Of a DNA stretch of 8,994 bases, positions 1 through 6,970 are shown piece after piece. This DNA comes from Acidimicrobiia bacterium (GTDB lineage: Bacteria > Actinomycetota > Acidimicrobiia > Spongiisociales > ZC4RG35). The stretch covers positions 1 through 8,994 of the forward strand of contig JAOUGY010000147.1 of assembly GCA_029865445.1 (NCBI GenBank). Reading direction: 5' to 3'. A model generated the notes under the pieces. The model made no database searches and was not told the origin of the DNA. It saw nothing but the letters and a program-made list of their open reading frames with translations. Position 1 is the stretch's first letter, and every line of letters starts with the position of its first letter. The translations under genes and the position numbers were made by a program.

Positions 1-714
1 GCGTTCGACCGCCATGGCGGCCAGTCGCTCGCTCCCGACCACCTGGGGTGCCACCACCCGATCGGCTCCGGCGAGGCGAAGCTTGTCCTCCCACTCGGCT
101 TCTGAAGCCCGAGACACGATGTGCAGGTCGGGCGCCAAGGCCCGGGCGGACAGGACGATCACGAGGTTGTCGGCGTCGTTCGTCACACACGCCACCAACG
201 CCCGGGCCCGGTGAAGTCCCGCTGCCACCAGCGCATCGTTGTGCGTGGCGTCGCCCTCGATCACGATGGAACCCTCGTCACGATGGGCCGCTGCGCGGTC
301 CGGGTCGGCTTCGATGATCACGACATCGACACCCCGCGCCTCGAGAGAACGCATCGTTCCGACACCGACTCGACCCAGACCGCACAAGATGACGTGTCCC
401 GACATCCCTTGCGCCATCTTCACCATCCGTCCGGATCTACGTTCGGTGCGATAGAGAAACAGCTGCTCGATCGCAGAGCCGGCAGTGTAGAACAGCAGAC
501 CGACGCCGGACACCATGATGACGATCGTGAGAACCTGACCGGCGGTCGACAAAGGAAAGACGAGCCCGTATCCAACGGTGGTGATGGTGATGAGGACCAT
601 CCACAGGGCTTCGAATGTCGAGGCCCCCTCGATGGCGACATACCCGCTGGTACCGATGATGGTGAGGAGCAGGAGGCCTGCGACTCCGGCTCCGACTCGC
701 GCTCGAGCGGTCAC
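1..714 (-). CDS. Potassium channel with RCK/TrkA-N domain (3' end outside window)
   Basis: Predicted membrane potassium channel of the two-helix type joined to a cytoplasmic NAD-binding RCK (TrkA-N) gating domain. Translating the minus strand from a GTG at 714-712 gives 238 codons with no stop before the window edge. Residues 11-28 form a first hydrophobic helix, residues 45-50 read TTVGYG, the potassium selectivity filter, and residues 58-82 form the second helix. The RCK domain starts near residue 104 with a Rossmann loop (GHVILCGLGRVG, 106-117), an acidic end to the second strand (VVIIEADPD) and the usual VIEGDAT and LVACVTNDADN segments. The GTG overlaps the stop of the upstream nuclease gene as GTGA, so translation is probably coupled. 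The C-terminal part, possibly a TrkA-C ligand domain, is missing. Only two membrane helices argue against a voltage-gated type. Family assignment is firm; ligand and physiological role are unknown. Confidence 0.93.
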   Translation of the reverse strand, partial: MTARARVGAGVAGLLLLTIIGTSGYVAIEGASTFEALWMVLITITTVGYGLVFPLSTAGQVLTIVIMVSGVGLLFYTAGSAIEQLFLYRTERRSGRMVKMAQGMSGHVILCGLGRVGVGTMRSLEARGVDVVIIEADPDRAAAHRDEGSIVIEGDATHNDALVAAGLHRARALVACVTNDADNLVIVLSARALAPDLHIVSRASEAEWEDKLRLAGADRVVAPQVVGSERLAAMAVER

Positions 715-1238
715 CGACTGCCGGGATCCTCGCTGGAGCCGCCCGGATCGATGAAGTCGTCGGGGGTGATGTTCTGGAGCATCTCGCGGAACTTCTCGAC
801 CTCGTCCTGAACATCGTTCAGCTCCTCATCCTGGAACTCGATCGAGGCCTCGTCGAGAACCGACGAACTCGCGAGAACCGGAGCCCCCGTACGGACCGAG
901 AGCGCGATGGCATCCGAGGGTCGCGAGGACACGACGATCTCTCGACCTTCAACTGTGAGAATGAGCTCGGCGTAGTACACGTTGTTACGTAGTTCGGTGA
1001 CGACGATGCGCTCGATCTGGGCGTTCAAGGACTCGATGACGCTCGCCATCAGGTCGTGAGTGAGAGGCCGGGGTGGTGTGACTCCTTCGAGTGCGGCCGT
1101 GATGGCCATCGCTTCGACGGCTCCGACCCAGATCGGGAGAAAACGCGTGCCCCCCGTTTCGCGCAGCAGCACGATCGGCGTGTTCGAGGGGAGTTCGACA
1201 CGCACGCCGGTGACGGTCATGGGAACGGTTGCGTCCAT
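711..1238 (-). CDS. Bifunctional nuclease family protein (DUF151/BFN domain)
   Basis: A 175-residue protein of the BFN/DUF151 family. Plant members were described as having both RNase and DNase activity; the role of bacterial members is poorly defined, so the product name is by family only. The domain covers about residues 7-140: LPIWVGAVEA (34-43), RPLTHDL (57-63) and SSRPSDAIAL (104-113) are the recognisable conserved segments. An acidic tail follows (EEL, DEVEKF), common in actinobacterial members. Length fits the family. The start at ATG 1238 is preferred; a second ATG six codons in (1220-1218) is possible, and neither has a Shine-Dalgarno. The 12-base gap after hpt consists of TAACCT followed by six bases, a good leaderless promoter arrangement. 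In mycobacteria the homologue Rv1829 directly follows the MerR gene, whereas here dacA and hpt lie between them. The downstream channel gene overlaps by four bases. Confidence 0.93.
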   Translation of the reverse strand: MDATVPMTVTGVRVELPSNTPIVLLRETGGTRFLPIWVGAVEAMAITAALEGVTPPRPLTHDLMASVIESLNAQIERIVVTELRNNVYYAELILTVEGREIVVSSRPSDAIALSVRTGAPVLASSSVLDEASIEFQDEELNDVQDEVEKFREMLQNITPDDFIDPGGSSEDPGSR

Positions 1239-1250
1239 GAGTCGAGGTTA
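1239..1250 (-). promoter_or_regulatory. Candidate internal leaderless promoter (-10 box) for the nuclease gene
   Basis: On the minus strand the bases between the hpt stop and the nuclease ATG are TAACCT followed by CGACTC. TAACCT fits the actinobacterial -10 pattern TANNNT, and six bases before ATG would place transcription start on the A of ATG. No Shine-Dalgarno is present. No convincing -35 is visible inside the end of hpt. The motif is short, so a chance match is possible. Confidence 0.3.
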
Positions 1251-1823
1251 TCAGGAACCGGTCAATGCGACACGGGCGAGAGCGTCGGGCGCCGCCTGGA
1301 ACGCCTCCAGGTCGAGAACCGCCCAGATGTCGGCGAGATTGCGATAGAGGCCGCGGTGGTCGAGACCGTACCCGACGAGGTATTCGTCGCCCACCTCAAA
1401 CCCTCGGTACTCGATCGGGACGTCTACGAGGCGCCTGGGAACCTTGTCGATGAGGGCGACCGTCTTCAGGCTCGCCGGTTCCCGTTCTGCAATCAGTTTC
1501 CTGAGGACCGTGAGGGTTAAGCCGGTGTCGACGATGTCTTCCACCAGGATCACGTCCCTTCCCGTCAAGGCGGTTGCCGTGTCCGTCGCGATACGGATGC
1601 GACCACCCTCGCCGAAGCGGTTGAGCATGAGGAAGTCGACTTCGACGGGTAGGTCGACCTGTCTCACGAGGTCCGCCACGAACCACAACGCTCCGGACAT
1701 CACTGTGACGAACACGGGCTTGGTGCCGTGATAGTCCTGGGTGAGAGCCGCTCCCAGCTCGGCGGCCCGTGCCGACAGGTCGCGGGCGTCGATGACCTTC
1801 GTGACGACGTCACCGCCTTCCAT
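1251..1823 (-). CDS. hpt: Hypoxanthine phosphoribosyltransferase
   Basis: Purine salvage enzyme joining hypoxanthine (and usually guanine) to phosphoribosyl pyrophosphate, giving IMP or GMP in the cytoplasm. The 190-residue product has the phosphoribosyltransferase signature VILVEDIVDTGLT (91-103), a PRPP-contacting VMSGALWF loop (41-48), and a C-terminal base-binding stretch with DKVPRR, GDEYLVGYGLD and YRNL. Length matches bacterial Hpt (about 180-190). The flexible catalytic loop, usually containing a Ser-Tyr pair, reads NRFGEGG (68-74) and looks shorter than in the E. coli enzyme. The ATG at 1823-1821 shares one base with the dacA stop (TGATG), with GGGGA just upstream as a plausible ribosome site; a GTG one codon earlier is the alternative. 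Twelve bases separate it from the nuclease gene. In many actinomycetes hpt sits beside tilS and ftsH instead, so this location is notable. Confidence 0.95.
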   Translation of the reverse strand: MEGGDVVTKVIDARDLSARAAELGAALTQDYHGTKPVFVTVMSGALWFVADLVRQVDLPVEVDFLMLNRFGEGGRIRIATDTATALTGRDVILVEDIVDTGLTLTVLRKLIAEREPASLKTVALIDKVPRRLVDVPIEYRGFEVGDEYLVGYGLDHRGLYRNLADIWAVLDLEAFQAAPDALARVALTGS

Positions 1824-2962
1824 CACTCGTCCCCGAACCAGCGTCGAAACCAGCCGAAGGCGTCCGCTGCGTCCGGAAGGGGCTGCTCACTTCCGGTGGC
1901 CACGCCGACCTGACCGGTGCCTTCCTCTGCCACGAGCACCGGACTGCCGTCGTCGAGTTCGAGGGACGGCCCCAGAACGCCTGCCGCCGCCAGGTGCAGG
2001 AAGGCCTCCAGGCTGCCGGCCGCCGTGAGGGGTCGGGTCTCCTCGCCTTCCCGGACCACACCGTAGGTGTCACCGGCTATCACCTGCTGCACCACCCCGA
2101 AGGAATCGAATCCGTAGTCGAGCAAGGCCTCGGTGTCCTTGAAGTGGGCATTCTCTCCATCGGAGCCCATCACCACCGTGTAAAGGCGGCGCCCGTCCCG
2201 TTCTGCACCCGTGACGAGCACGAGGCCTGCGTTGAGAGTGAATCCGGTCTTGACGCCGAATGCCCCCGGATAGTCCCAAAGCAGGAGGTTGGTGTTCTGA
2301 ACGACTCTCGCCTCACCATCGGGGTCGGGGGGAAACCTGTAGACCCGAGCCCCGACGGCGCGCGCGAATTCGGGAAGACTCATTGCTTCGAGTGTCATCG
2401 TGAGTAGGTCGCGGGCGCTGGAGTAGTGGCCATCGGCATCGAGACCGTGTGGATTGGCGAAGCGAGTGTGCTCCAAGCCAAGGGCCGCAGCTTCGGCGTT
2501 CATTCGGTCGACGAATTGCTCCACCGATCCGGCTGCTCCTTCGGCGATGGCGATCGCCGCATCGTTGCCCGAGCGAACGAGGACGCCGGTGAGCAGTGAG
2601 TCGAGTTGCACGGTCTCCCCCTCGACCAGACCGACCTCGGCCTCCCCGATGTCGGCCGCGTTGGCGGAGATGACGATGTCCCGATCGAGGTTGCCCGATG
2701 TCAGGGCGACGATCGCGGTCATGATCTTGGTTGTCGATGCCGGAGCCCGTTCGGCGTCGGGATCGACCGATGCGAGTACGAGGTCGTAGGTCTCGTCGTA
2801 GAGGATCCAGGATTGAGCCGTGACGGCAGGAGGTGGGTCCACCGCCAATCCGTCGACAGGTGGGACAGACACGATTGGGGCGGCGATCGCGTCGTGAGCC
2901 GTGCCGAACAACGCCGCGAATGCGACCAAGGAGAGCAGTGCTCTCCGCATGCGGGAACTCAT
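1823..2962 (-). CDS. dacA: D-alanyl-D-alanine carboxypeptidase (penicillin-binding protein, peptidase S11)
   Basis: Secreted serine D,D-carboxypeptidase that removes the terminal D-alanine from peptidoglycan stem peptides, limiting cross-linking. The 379-residue product starts with an Arg-rich n-region and a hydrophobic core ending in AIAA (about residue 28), a signal peptide. All three catalytic motifs are present: S76-T-T-K79, S131-G-N133 and K238-T-G240. The last 100 residues form a PBP5-like second domain, and the end (FGWFRRWFGDE) has the aromatic-basic character of an amphipathic membrane anchor rather than a transmembrane helix. The ATG at 2962-2960 overlaps the merR stop as ATGA; an ATG four codons in (2950-2948) is also possible. 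The same frame stays open to 3403, but that part is antisense-like Arg-rich sequence over merR and should not be included. It overlaps hpt by one base. The symbol is by family; dacB-type naming in actinomycetes would be equally valid. Confidence 0.95.
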   Translation of the reverse strand: MSSRMRRALLSLVAFAALFGTAHDAIAAPIVSVPPVDGLAVDPPPAVTAQSWILYDETYDLVLASVDPDAERAPASTTKIMTAIVALTSGNLDRDIVISANAADIGEAEVGLVEGETVQLDSLLTGVLVRSGNDAAIAIAEGAAGSVEQFVDRMNAEAAALGLEHTRFANPHGLDADGHYSSARDLLTMTLEAMSLPEFARAVGARVYRFPPDPDGEARVVQNTNLLLWDYPGAFGVKTGFTLNAGLVLVTGAERDGRRLYTVVMGSDGENAHFKDTEALLDYGFDSFGVVQQVIAGDTYGVVREGEETRPLTAAGSLEAFLHLAAAGVLGPSLELDDGSPVLVAEEGTGQVGVATGSEQPLPDAADAFGWFRRWFGDE

Positions 2963-3639
2963 TGGTCGACGAGACGGTGAAGCTCTTCGGCGATGATCGC
3001 CCGGTGCATGGCCACCATGGCGTCGCCGCATCCGGCCAGGATGTTGCGTGCCTGCTCGCGTGCCTCGGCATTCTTCACCCGCAGGAGCGCCGAGGTGAGT
3101 TGACTGAGCACGTCCACCTGGCGTTCCGCAGAGTGCTTGATCACGCGCAGGTGCCGCGCCTCCAGCCCGTGAGCGAAGAGATGTCGTGCCTCGGAAGCGA
3201 TCTCGACGGACCGCGGTGAGAACAAGTCGGGCCCGACCGGTAGGACCAATCCGACGTCGATGAGCGAATCGACCTGCGCCGACGTCAGGCCGCTGAGTCG
3301 AGTCAATTCTGCCCTCGACACCGATGTCGTTGGAGCGCCGACGTCGAGGAGCAGACGCTCCGACTCGACCTCGACTCTGTCGCTCTCCTCGCCCCGCTCC
3401 CACAGCGTCAATTTGGACTTGATCACCTTGAGTGGAAGGAAGTGGTCGCGCTGCTGGCGGAGGATGAACCGGATGCGTTTGATGTCGTCGGTTTCGAACA
3501 GCCGGTACCCGCCGTCGCTGCGTCCCGGGTTCAGCAGCCCCTGTGACTCGAGGAAGCGAACCTTGGAGACCGACACGTCCGGAAACTCCTCGCGGAGGAG
3601 GTTGATGACCTCGCCGATCGTGAGCGGGGCGTCACCCAT
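2959..3639 (-). CDS. MerR-family transcriptional regulator, FtsR/Rv1828-like
   Basis: DNA-binding regulator with an N-terminal MerR winged helix-turn-helix at about residues 6-75. Visible marks are LTIGEVINLL, SVSKVRFLESQGLL, GYRLF and the QRDHFLPLKVIKSKL stretch that is typical of the Rv1828 (M. tuberculosis) and FtsR (C. glutamicum) group. Residues 100-226 form a helical C-terminal domain with no metal-binding cysteine cluster, so a metal or drug sensor is unlikely. FtsR activates ftsZ in Corynebacterium, so a division or growth role is a reasonable inference. The position straight after a GarA-like FHA gene is the conserved one. The ATG at 3639-3637 gives 226 residues and overlaps the FHA gene by 8 bases; a GTG two codons earlier (3645-3643) cannot be excluded. 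No clear Shine-Dalgarno is seen, so translational coupling is likely. The stop overlaps dacA by four bases. Confidence 0.92.
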   Translation of the reverse strand: MGDAPLTIGEVINLLREEFPDVSVSKVRFLESQGLLNPGRSDGGYRLFETDDIKRIRFILRQQRDHFLPLKVIKSKLTLWERGEESDRVEVESERLLLDVGAPTTSVSRAELTRLSGLTSAQVDSLIDVGLVLPVGPDLFSPRSVEIASEARHLFAHGLEARHLRVIKHSAERQVDVLSQLTSALLRVKNAEAREQARNILAGCGDAMVAMHRAIIAEELHRLVDQ

Positions 3640-4084
3640 CGCCACGGGCGACGATGAGATGGAACCGTCCGATCAGAACCTCGTCTCCTGGCTCGAGACC
3701 CACCCGGTCCACACGATCACCGTTGACGTAGGTCCCGTTGGTCGAGCCGGAGTCCTCGATCATCAGTTCTGCATCGCCGGCTACAAAGCGGCAGTGATGA
3801 CGCGAAACGGTGATGTCGTCGAGAAAGATATCACTCTCGGGATGCCGCCCGACGGTTGTGGAACCGGCGGGCAGGACGAAGGTCATTCCAGCCCGGGGCC
3901 CCCGCTCCACGACCAGAGCGAATCCCTGGACACCCGCGAGGTCGGATGCCTGCTCCGCAGTGAGACCAGGATGATCCGACAGTGGAAAGAAGATCACGGT
4001 GGGATCGGACTCGATATGCGTGCCGCATTCGGGGCATTGGTTGGACCCGGCGGGGACGACGGCGTTACAGGACGGACAGTGCAT
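3632..4084 (-). CDS. GarA-like FHA-domain protein with N-terminal zinc ribbon
   Basis: Cytoplasmic phosphothreonine-recognition protein of 150 residues. Residues 3-20 hold two CxxC pairs (C3/C6 and C17/C20), a zinc ribbon. The FHA domain covers about 55-147, with VGRHPESDIFLDD (78-90), SRHH (94-97) and GSTNGTYVNG (113-122). These match GarA closely. Mycobacterial GarA controls 2-oxoglutarate dehydrogenase and glutamate metabolism and is switched by PknB/PknG phosphorylation of an ETT motif. Here the equivalent linker reads ESDPTVIFFPLSD (25-37): there is no Thr-Thr pair, but T29 could serve. The gcvH-FHA-merR order supports orthology. The ATG at 4084-4082 is chosen because it places the first CxxC directly at the N-terminus. 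No Shine-Dalgarno is visible, but TATCAT lies eight bases upstream. There is a 38-base gap from gcvH and an 8-base overlap with merR. Confidence 0.93.
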   Translation of the reverse strand: MHCPSCNAVVPAGSNQCPECGTHIESDPTVIFFPLSDHPGLTAEQASDLAGVQGFALVVERGPRAGMTFVLPAGSTTVGRHPESDIFLDDITVSRHHCRFVAGDAELMIEDSGSTNGTYVNGDRVDRVGLEPGDEVLIGRFHLIVARGDG

Positions 4085-4098
4085 TCGAGCGAATGATA
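4085..4098 (-). promoter_or_regulatory. Candidate internal leaderless promoter (-10 box) for the FHA gene
   Basis: The 38-base gcvH-FHA gap contains a locally AT-rich run on the minus strand, GGGTATATCATTCG. TATCAT (4098-4093) fits the TANNNT -10 pattern and lies eight bases before the ATG, in a position suited to a leaderless message. No Shine-Dalgarno and no clear -35 are seen. It may instead be plain spacer in an operon. Confidence 0.25.
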
Positions 4099-4122
4099 TA
4101 CCCGATCGTCACGTCTTCTGGG

Positions 4123-4497
4123 TCACTCCACGAGAGCTCGGTATGCGGTTGCGTCCAGGAGTTCATCACCGTCATCGGCCACGTCTGCCAACTCCACGAG
4201 CCAGCCCCCTCCATAGGGGTCCTGGTTGATGAGCTCGGGCTCGTCGACAACGTCGGCATTGACCGACAGAACCGTTCCGGAGAACGGTGCGTAGACCTCC
4301 CCCACCGACTTGGTGGATTCGATCTCCGCCATCACGGCGCCTCGCTCGAGCGCTGCCCCGACTTCGGGAAGATCAACAAACACGATGTCGCCGAGTTGAT
4401 CCTGCGCATAGTCGGTGATCCCGATCCGGAGACCGGTTCCGGTCTGGCGGATCCACTCGTGTTCGGCCGTGTATTGAAGGTCCTCGGGGAAGTCCAC
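4123..4497 (-). CDS. gcvH: Glycine cleavage system H protein
   Basis: Lipoyl carrier of the glycine cleavage system, shuttling the aminomethyl group between the P, T and L proteins in the cytoplasm. The 124-residue product is the usual length. The lipoyl attachment lysine is K63 in EIESTKSVGEVYAP (58-71). Other family marks are TAEHEWIR at the start (10-17), GITDYAQDQLGDIVFVDLP (26-44), and INQDPYGGGWLVEL near the C-terminus. The GTG start at 4497-4495 is supported by a strong AGGAG five to seven bases upstream (minus strand, 4507-4503), one of the few clear ribosome sites in the operon. The open frame extends much further upstream, but that part is a shadow of pgsA. No other glycine-cleavage gene is in the window, which is usual for this actinobacterial cluster. 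It lies 38 bases after pgsA and 38 before the FHA gene. Confidence 0.96.
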   Translation of the reverse strand: MDFPEDLQYTAEHEWIRQTGTGLRIGITDYAQDQLGDIVFVDLPEVGAALERGAVMAEIESTKSVGEVYAPFSGTVLSVNADVVDEPELINQDPYGGGWLVELADVADDGDELLDATAYRALVE

Positions 4498-4535
4498 TTC
4501 TACTCCTCGTCGATGGCGGTCAAGACGATACCCGA

Positions 4536-5093
4536 CTACCGACTTTGATTGCGCAAAGCCGTTCGGATGTCGCCCATGTACTGCCATCCGACGGTGTAGT
4601 ACAGCACGAGTCCGGTTACCCCGGCGATCCACGCCGGTGGCTCGGAGATGGCAGGAGCGATCCCGGCGGCCGCCAGGTAGAACGAGGGGATCGCCCCGTA
4701 GAGGATGAACGTTGCCAGTTTTCCCAGGTGGCGCACGTCGAGTTTCCCTCCGCCCCGTGCCGCGAGGTACAGGGCGCCGAGACCAACGGCCAGTTCGCGA
4801 GCCAGGAGAGGCCAGCCGATTGCCCCGGGCACCACTCCGGCGATGAGTCCGGCCAGGACGGCCGAGGCGATCATCAAACGATCGGCCAGCGGATCGAGGA
4901 ACTTGCCAAGCTCGGTGACCTGGTCCAGGCGCCTCGCGAGGTAACCGTCGATCCAGTCCGTCGAGCCGATGATGAAGATGAGGGCCGCGGCGAGCCCGAT
5001 CCGCTCGTCCACCAGGGTGACGTACCAGAAGTAGGGCACCACTGCGAGCCTCGCGAACGAGATCAGGTTCGGAATCGTGAGGACGCCGTTCAT
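4536..5093 (-). CDS. pgsA: CDP-alcohol phosphatidyltransferase (phosphatidylglycerophosphate synthase type)
   Basis: Integral membrane enzyme that condenses CDP-diacylglycerol with an alcohol, most likely glycerol-3-phosphate, giving phosphatidylglycerophosphate. The product has 185 residues. The family signature is complete: D46-x2-D49-G50-x2-A53-R54-x8-G63-x3-D67-x3-D71, located between hydrophobic helices at about 33-45 and 73-90. Further hydrophobic segments cover the C-terminal half, giving the usual six-helix layout. The N-terminal TIPNLISFARL (6-16) is typical of PgsA. The ATG at 5093-5091 overlaps the stop of the lipoprotein gene as ATGA; the frame remains open upstream to 5258, but the true N-terminus is set by the conserved IPNLISFAR. 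Actinomycetes carry several paralogues (phosphatidylinositol-phosphate and cardiolipin synthases), so the exact substrate is inferred from similarity and from position before gcvH, as with pgsA2 (Rv1822). Confidence 0.92.
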   Translation of the reverse strand: MNGVLTIPNLISFARLAVVPYFWYVTLVDERIGLAAALIFIIGSTDWIDGYLARRLDQVTELGKFLDPLADRLMIASAVLAGLIAGVVPGAIGWPLLARELAVGLGALYLAARGGGKLDVRHLGKLATFILYGAIPSFYLAAAGIAPAISEPPAWIAGVTGLVLYYTVGWQYMGDIRTALRNQSR

Positions 5094-6970
5094 CGGTTCG
5101 GTTGCACCAGCGCGGGAAGACCGTTGACGTATTGGAGACCCGAGATTGTCTCGGTGAACGGGTAGCGCACGGTGTCCTTGCGGTAGGCCTCGGAAATGGG
5201 TGCGTCGAAGAGGATGATGTAAGGCCTCTCGTCGAAGATGATCCGCTCCATTTGCCACAGGATGTCTCGGGCGTCCTCTTCGGTTCGGGTGGCGTTGTAC
5301 TCGTCAACGAGGGCATCGAACTCCGAGTTCGAGAAGCCCGTGGCGTTGTTGCCGCCGGTTGCCAGAGTGTCGTTTCGAGTGGCCCAGAATGACTCGTGGT
5401 ACACGGGCACCGCCGGAGCCGGCAACCTCCATCCGAGGACGAACAGGTCCACATCGAGTGTCGACGCCGGGGTGGGGGTGAAGACGCGGTTGACGAGTCC
5501 CGTGAAGTCGGTGAGCGTGACCTCGGTCTCGAAGCCGAGTTGGGACAACCATTCTTCGATCCACAGCGCCGTCGTGGCCCGGAGGGGGTCGGCTTGCGAG
5601 CCGGGCGCGAGGATACGCACGGGCGGCACCGGCTCACCTTCGAACGTGACTCCCGACCCTGCCACCACGGCATTGTCCACGTACGCCGGGTTCTGCTCCC
5701 AGGTGAAACCTGCCTGGGACAGAACGTCGACTGCCCGGGAGAGCCTGGTTTCCTGGGTGAGACCCGAATAGCGGTCTGCGAAGGTCGCGGCGGCGTCGGG
5801 GTCGAACCATCGCGTGTTGGAGCGTGGCACCGTGGCGTACATGGGGACGGCCTGACCACCGAGGACCGAGGACGCGAGAAGTTCGCGGTCGATCATCAAC
5901 GCCACCGCCTCCCGGAAGGCCGGAGACGACATGGGAGCCGTGCGAAGGTTGAATCCCAGATACCGGAATCCGTTGGTGTCGTTGGTGACCACCTCGATGT
6001 CGGTGTTGGTGTCGAGAAAGGCGGCGACCCGGTTATCGAGGCCACCCGGTGCCAGGATGACGTCGATCTCACCCTCGTCGAGGGCTACGGCAGCCTCCTG
6101 GGGTGAGTCGTAGATGGAGAACGTCACGGCGTCGAAGAACGGACCTATCTCTGCTCCGGACGAGGAGGTCTCGCCTCGGCGCTGGTAGTTCGGGTTTGGT
6201 TCCGCCTCGACCGCCACCGAGCCGAAGCGGGTGATGACGAATGGGCCACCCGAAGGTTCGCCCGAGGCGTCGGCCGTCACCAGCGCCGTGAGGGGGTCAT
6301 TCGAACTGGAGGCCTCATCCACGATCGGTTCCCAGAAATGCCGGGGCATGATCGGTGCGGTGCCGGGCCCGTTTGGCCAGAACGGGAGCCCCGGCTCGCC
6401 GTTGAACCGGAAAACGACAGTGTTCGCATCCTGGGCCTCGACCGACACCAGACCCAGCGAGTCGCCACCGGCCAGGGGGTATGCGGAGAGCCATCCTCGC
6501 TGCAAACCGAGTTCTCGGGCGGTCTCGAAGGTGAAGACGACATCGTCCGCGGTCATGGGGACTCCGTCACTCCATCGGGCATCCTCTCTGAGCGGAACCT
6601 CCACGACCCACTCGTCGCCGTCCTGGGTCGGCTCCGGGACGTCGCCGGGCTGGGCGACGTCGGCGGCCAGATTCAGGTCCGGATAGTCATAGGTGTAAAG
6701 GGTGGGCTTGGTGGGATCGAGGATGTATTGGTCCACCAGGGAACTCTGCGGGTCGTAGTAGGCCCAGAAGTTGTTGGTCGTGGGCGGCTCCGAGAGCCCC
6801 ACCCGATAAACGAAGGGTTCGGGCGCGGTGGTCGTCGTGGTGGGGAGCGTGGTGGTCGTCGTGGGTGCGCTCGTGGTGGTCGTCACCTCAGCCGCGCCTC
6901 TGTCACATGCGGTCAGCGCCAGTACGGCGACGAGCGCCAGGCGGACATACGACTTGGATCGGGATGACAC
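5090..6970 (-). CDS. ABC transporter substrate-binding lipoprotein, family 5 (peptide/nickel type)
   Basis: Extracytoplasmic solute-binding lipoprotein of 626 residues. The N-terminus has basic residues (R4, K6, R10), a hydrophobic core and the lipobox LTAC with acylated C22. Residues 30-50 are a threonine-rich linker (three T runs split by SAP, LP and AP), followed by the SBP_bac_5 fold. Family marks include LREDARWSDGVPMTADDVVFTFE, the PFVITRFGS strand, FREAVALMIDRELL, and a C-terminal ERIIFDERPYIILF. Members usually bind oligopeptides, sometimes nickel, haem or sugars; the ligand cannot be read from sequence. No permease or ATPase gene is adjacent, so it either serves a transporter encoded elsewhere or acts alone. 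The GTG at 6970-6968 is chosen because it gives a complete signal peptide. It lacks a nearby Shine-Dalgarno, but TAGCGT lies nine bases before it. It is the first gene of the operon and overlaps pgsA by four bases. Confidence 0.93.
   Translation of the reverse strand: MSSRSKSYVRLALVAVLALTACDRGAAEVTTTTSAPTTTTTLPTTTTTAPEPFVYRVGLSEPPTTNNFWAYYDPQSSLVDQYILDPTKPTLYTYDYPDLNLAADVAQPGDVPEPTQDGDEWVVEVPLREDARWSDGVPMTADDVVFTFETARELGLQRGWLSAYPLAGGDSLGLVSVEAQDANTVVFRFNGEPGLPFWPNGPGTAPIMPRHFWEPIVDEASSSNDPLTALVTADASGEPSGGPFVITRFGSVAVEAEPNPNYQRRGETSSSGAEIGPFFDAVTFSIYDSPQEAAVALDEGEIDVILAPGGLDNRVAAFLDTNTDIEVVTNDTNGFRYLGFNLRTAPMSSPAFREAVALMIDRELLASSVLGGQAVPMYATVPRSNTRWFDPDAAATFADRYSGLTQETRLSRAVDVLSQAGFTWEQNPAYVDNAVVAGSGVTFEGEPVPPVRILAPGSQADPLRATTALWIEEWLSQLGFETEVTLTDFTGLVNRVFTPTPASTLDVDLFVLGWRLPAPAVPVYHESFWATRNDTLATGGNNATGFSNSEFDALVDEYNATRTEEDARDILWQMERIIFDERPYIILFDAPISEAYRKDTVRYPFTETISGLQYVNGLPALVQPNR
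6821..6883 (-). repeat. Degenerate GTGGTCGTC-type repeat encoding a Thr-rich linker
   Basis: About 63 bases built from imperfect copies of GTGGTCGTC (plus strand), encoding residues 30-50 of the lipoprotein. They give three runs of four to five threonines separated by Ala-Pro or Leu-Pro. This is a low-complexity tether holding the binding domain away from the membrane; such runs can change length by slippage and may be glycosylated. Confidence 0.7.

Noticed and set aside
121..810. Plus-strand open frame of 229 codons
   Set aside because: It is antisense to the potassium channel and nuclease genes, which have clear family motifs. The product is His/Asp/Arg-rich low-complexity sequence.
2963..3403. 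Long N-terminal extension of the carboxypeptidase frame to 526 residues
   Set aside because: The extension is Arg/Gly-rich shadow sequence over the merR gene. The signal peptide and the ATGA overlap place the true start at 2962.
3260..4096. Plus-strand open frame of 278 codons
   Set aside because: It is antisense to the MerR and FHA genes, both strongly supported by motifs. The product looks like shadow translation.
4498..4535. Possible glycine riboswitch ahead of gcvH
   Set aside because: The gap is only 38 bases, far too short for a glycine aptamer, and no such structure is visible.
4498..5859. Open frame continuous with gcvH over the pgsA and lipoprotein genes (578 residues in all)
   Set aside because: The upstream part is Pro/Ser/Arg-rich out-of-frame translation. 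The family N-terminus of GcvH and a strong AGGAG fix the start at 4497.
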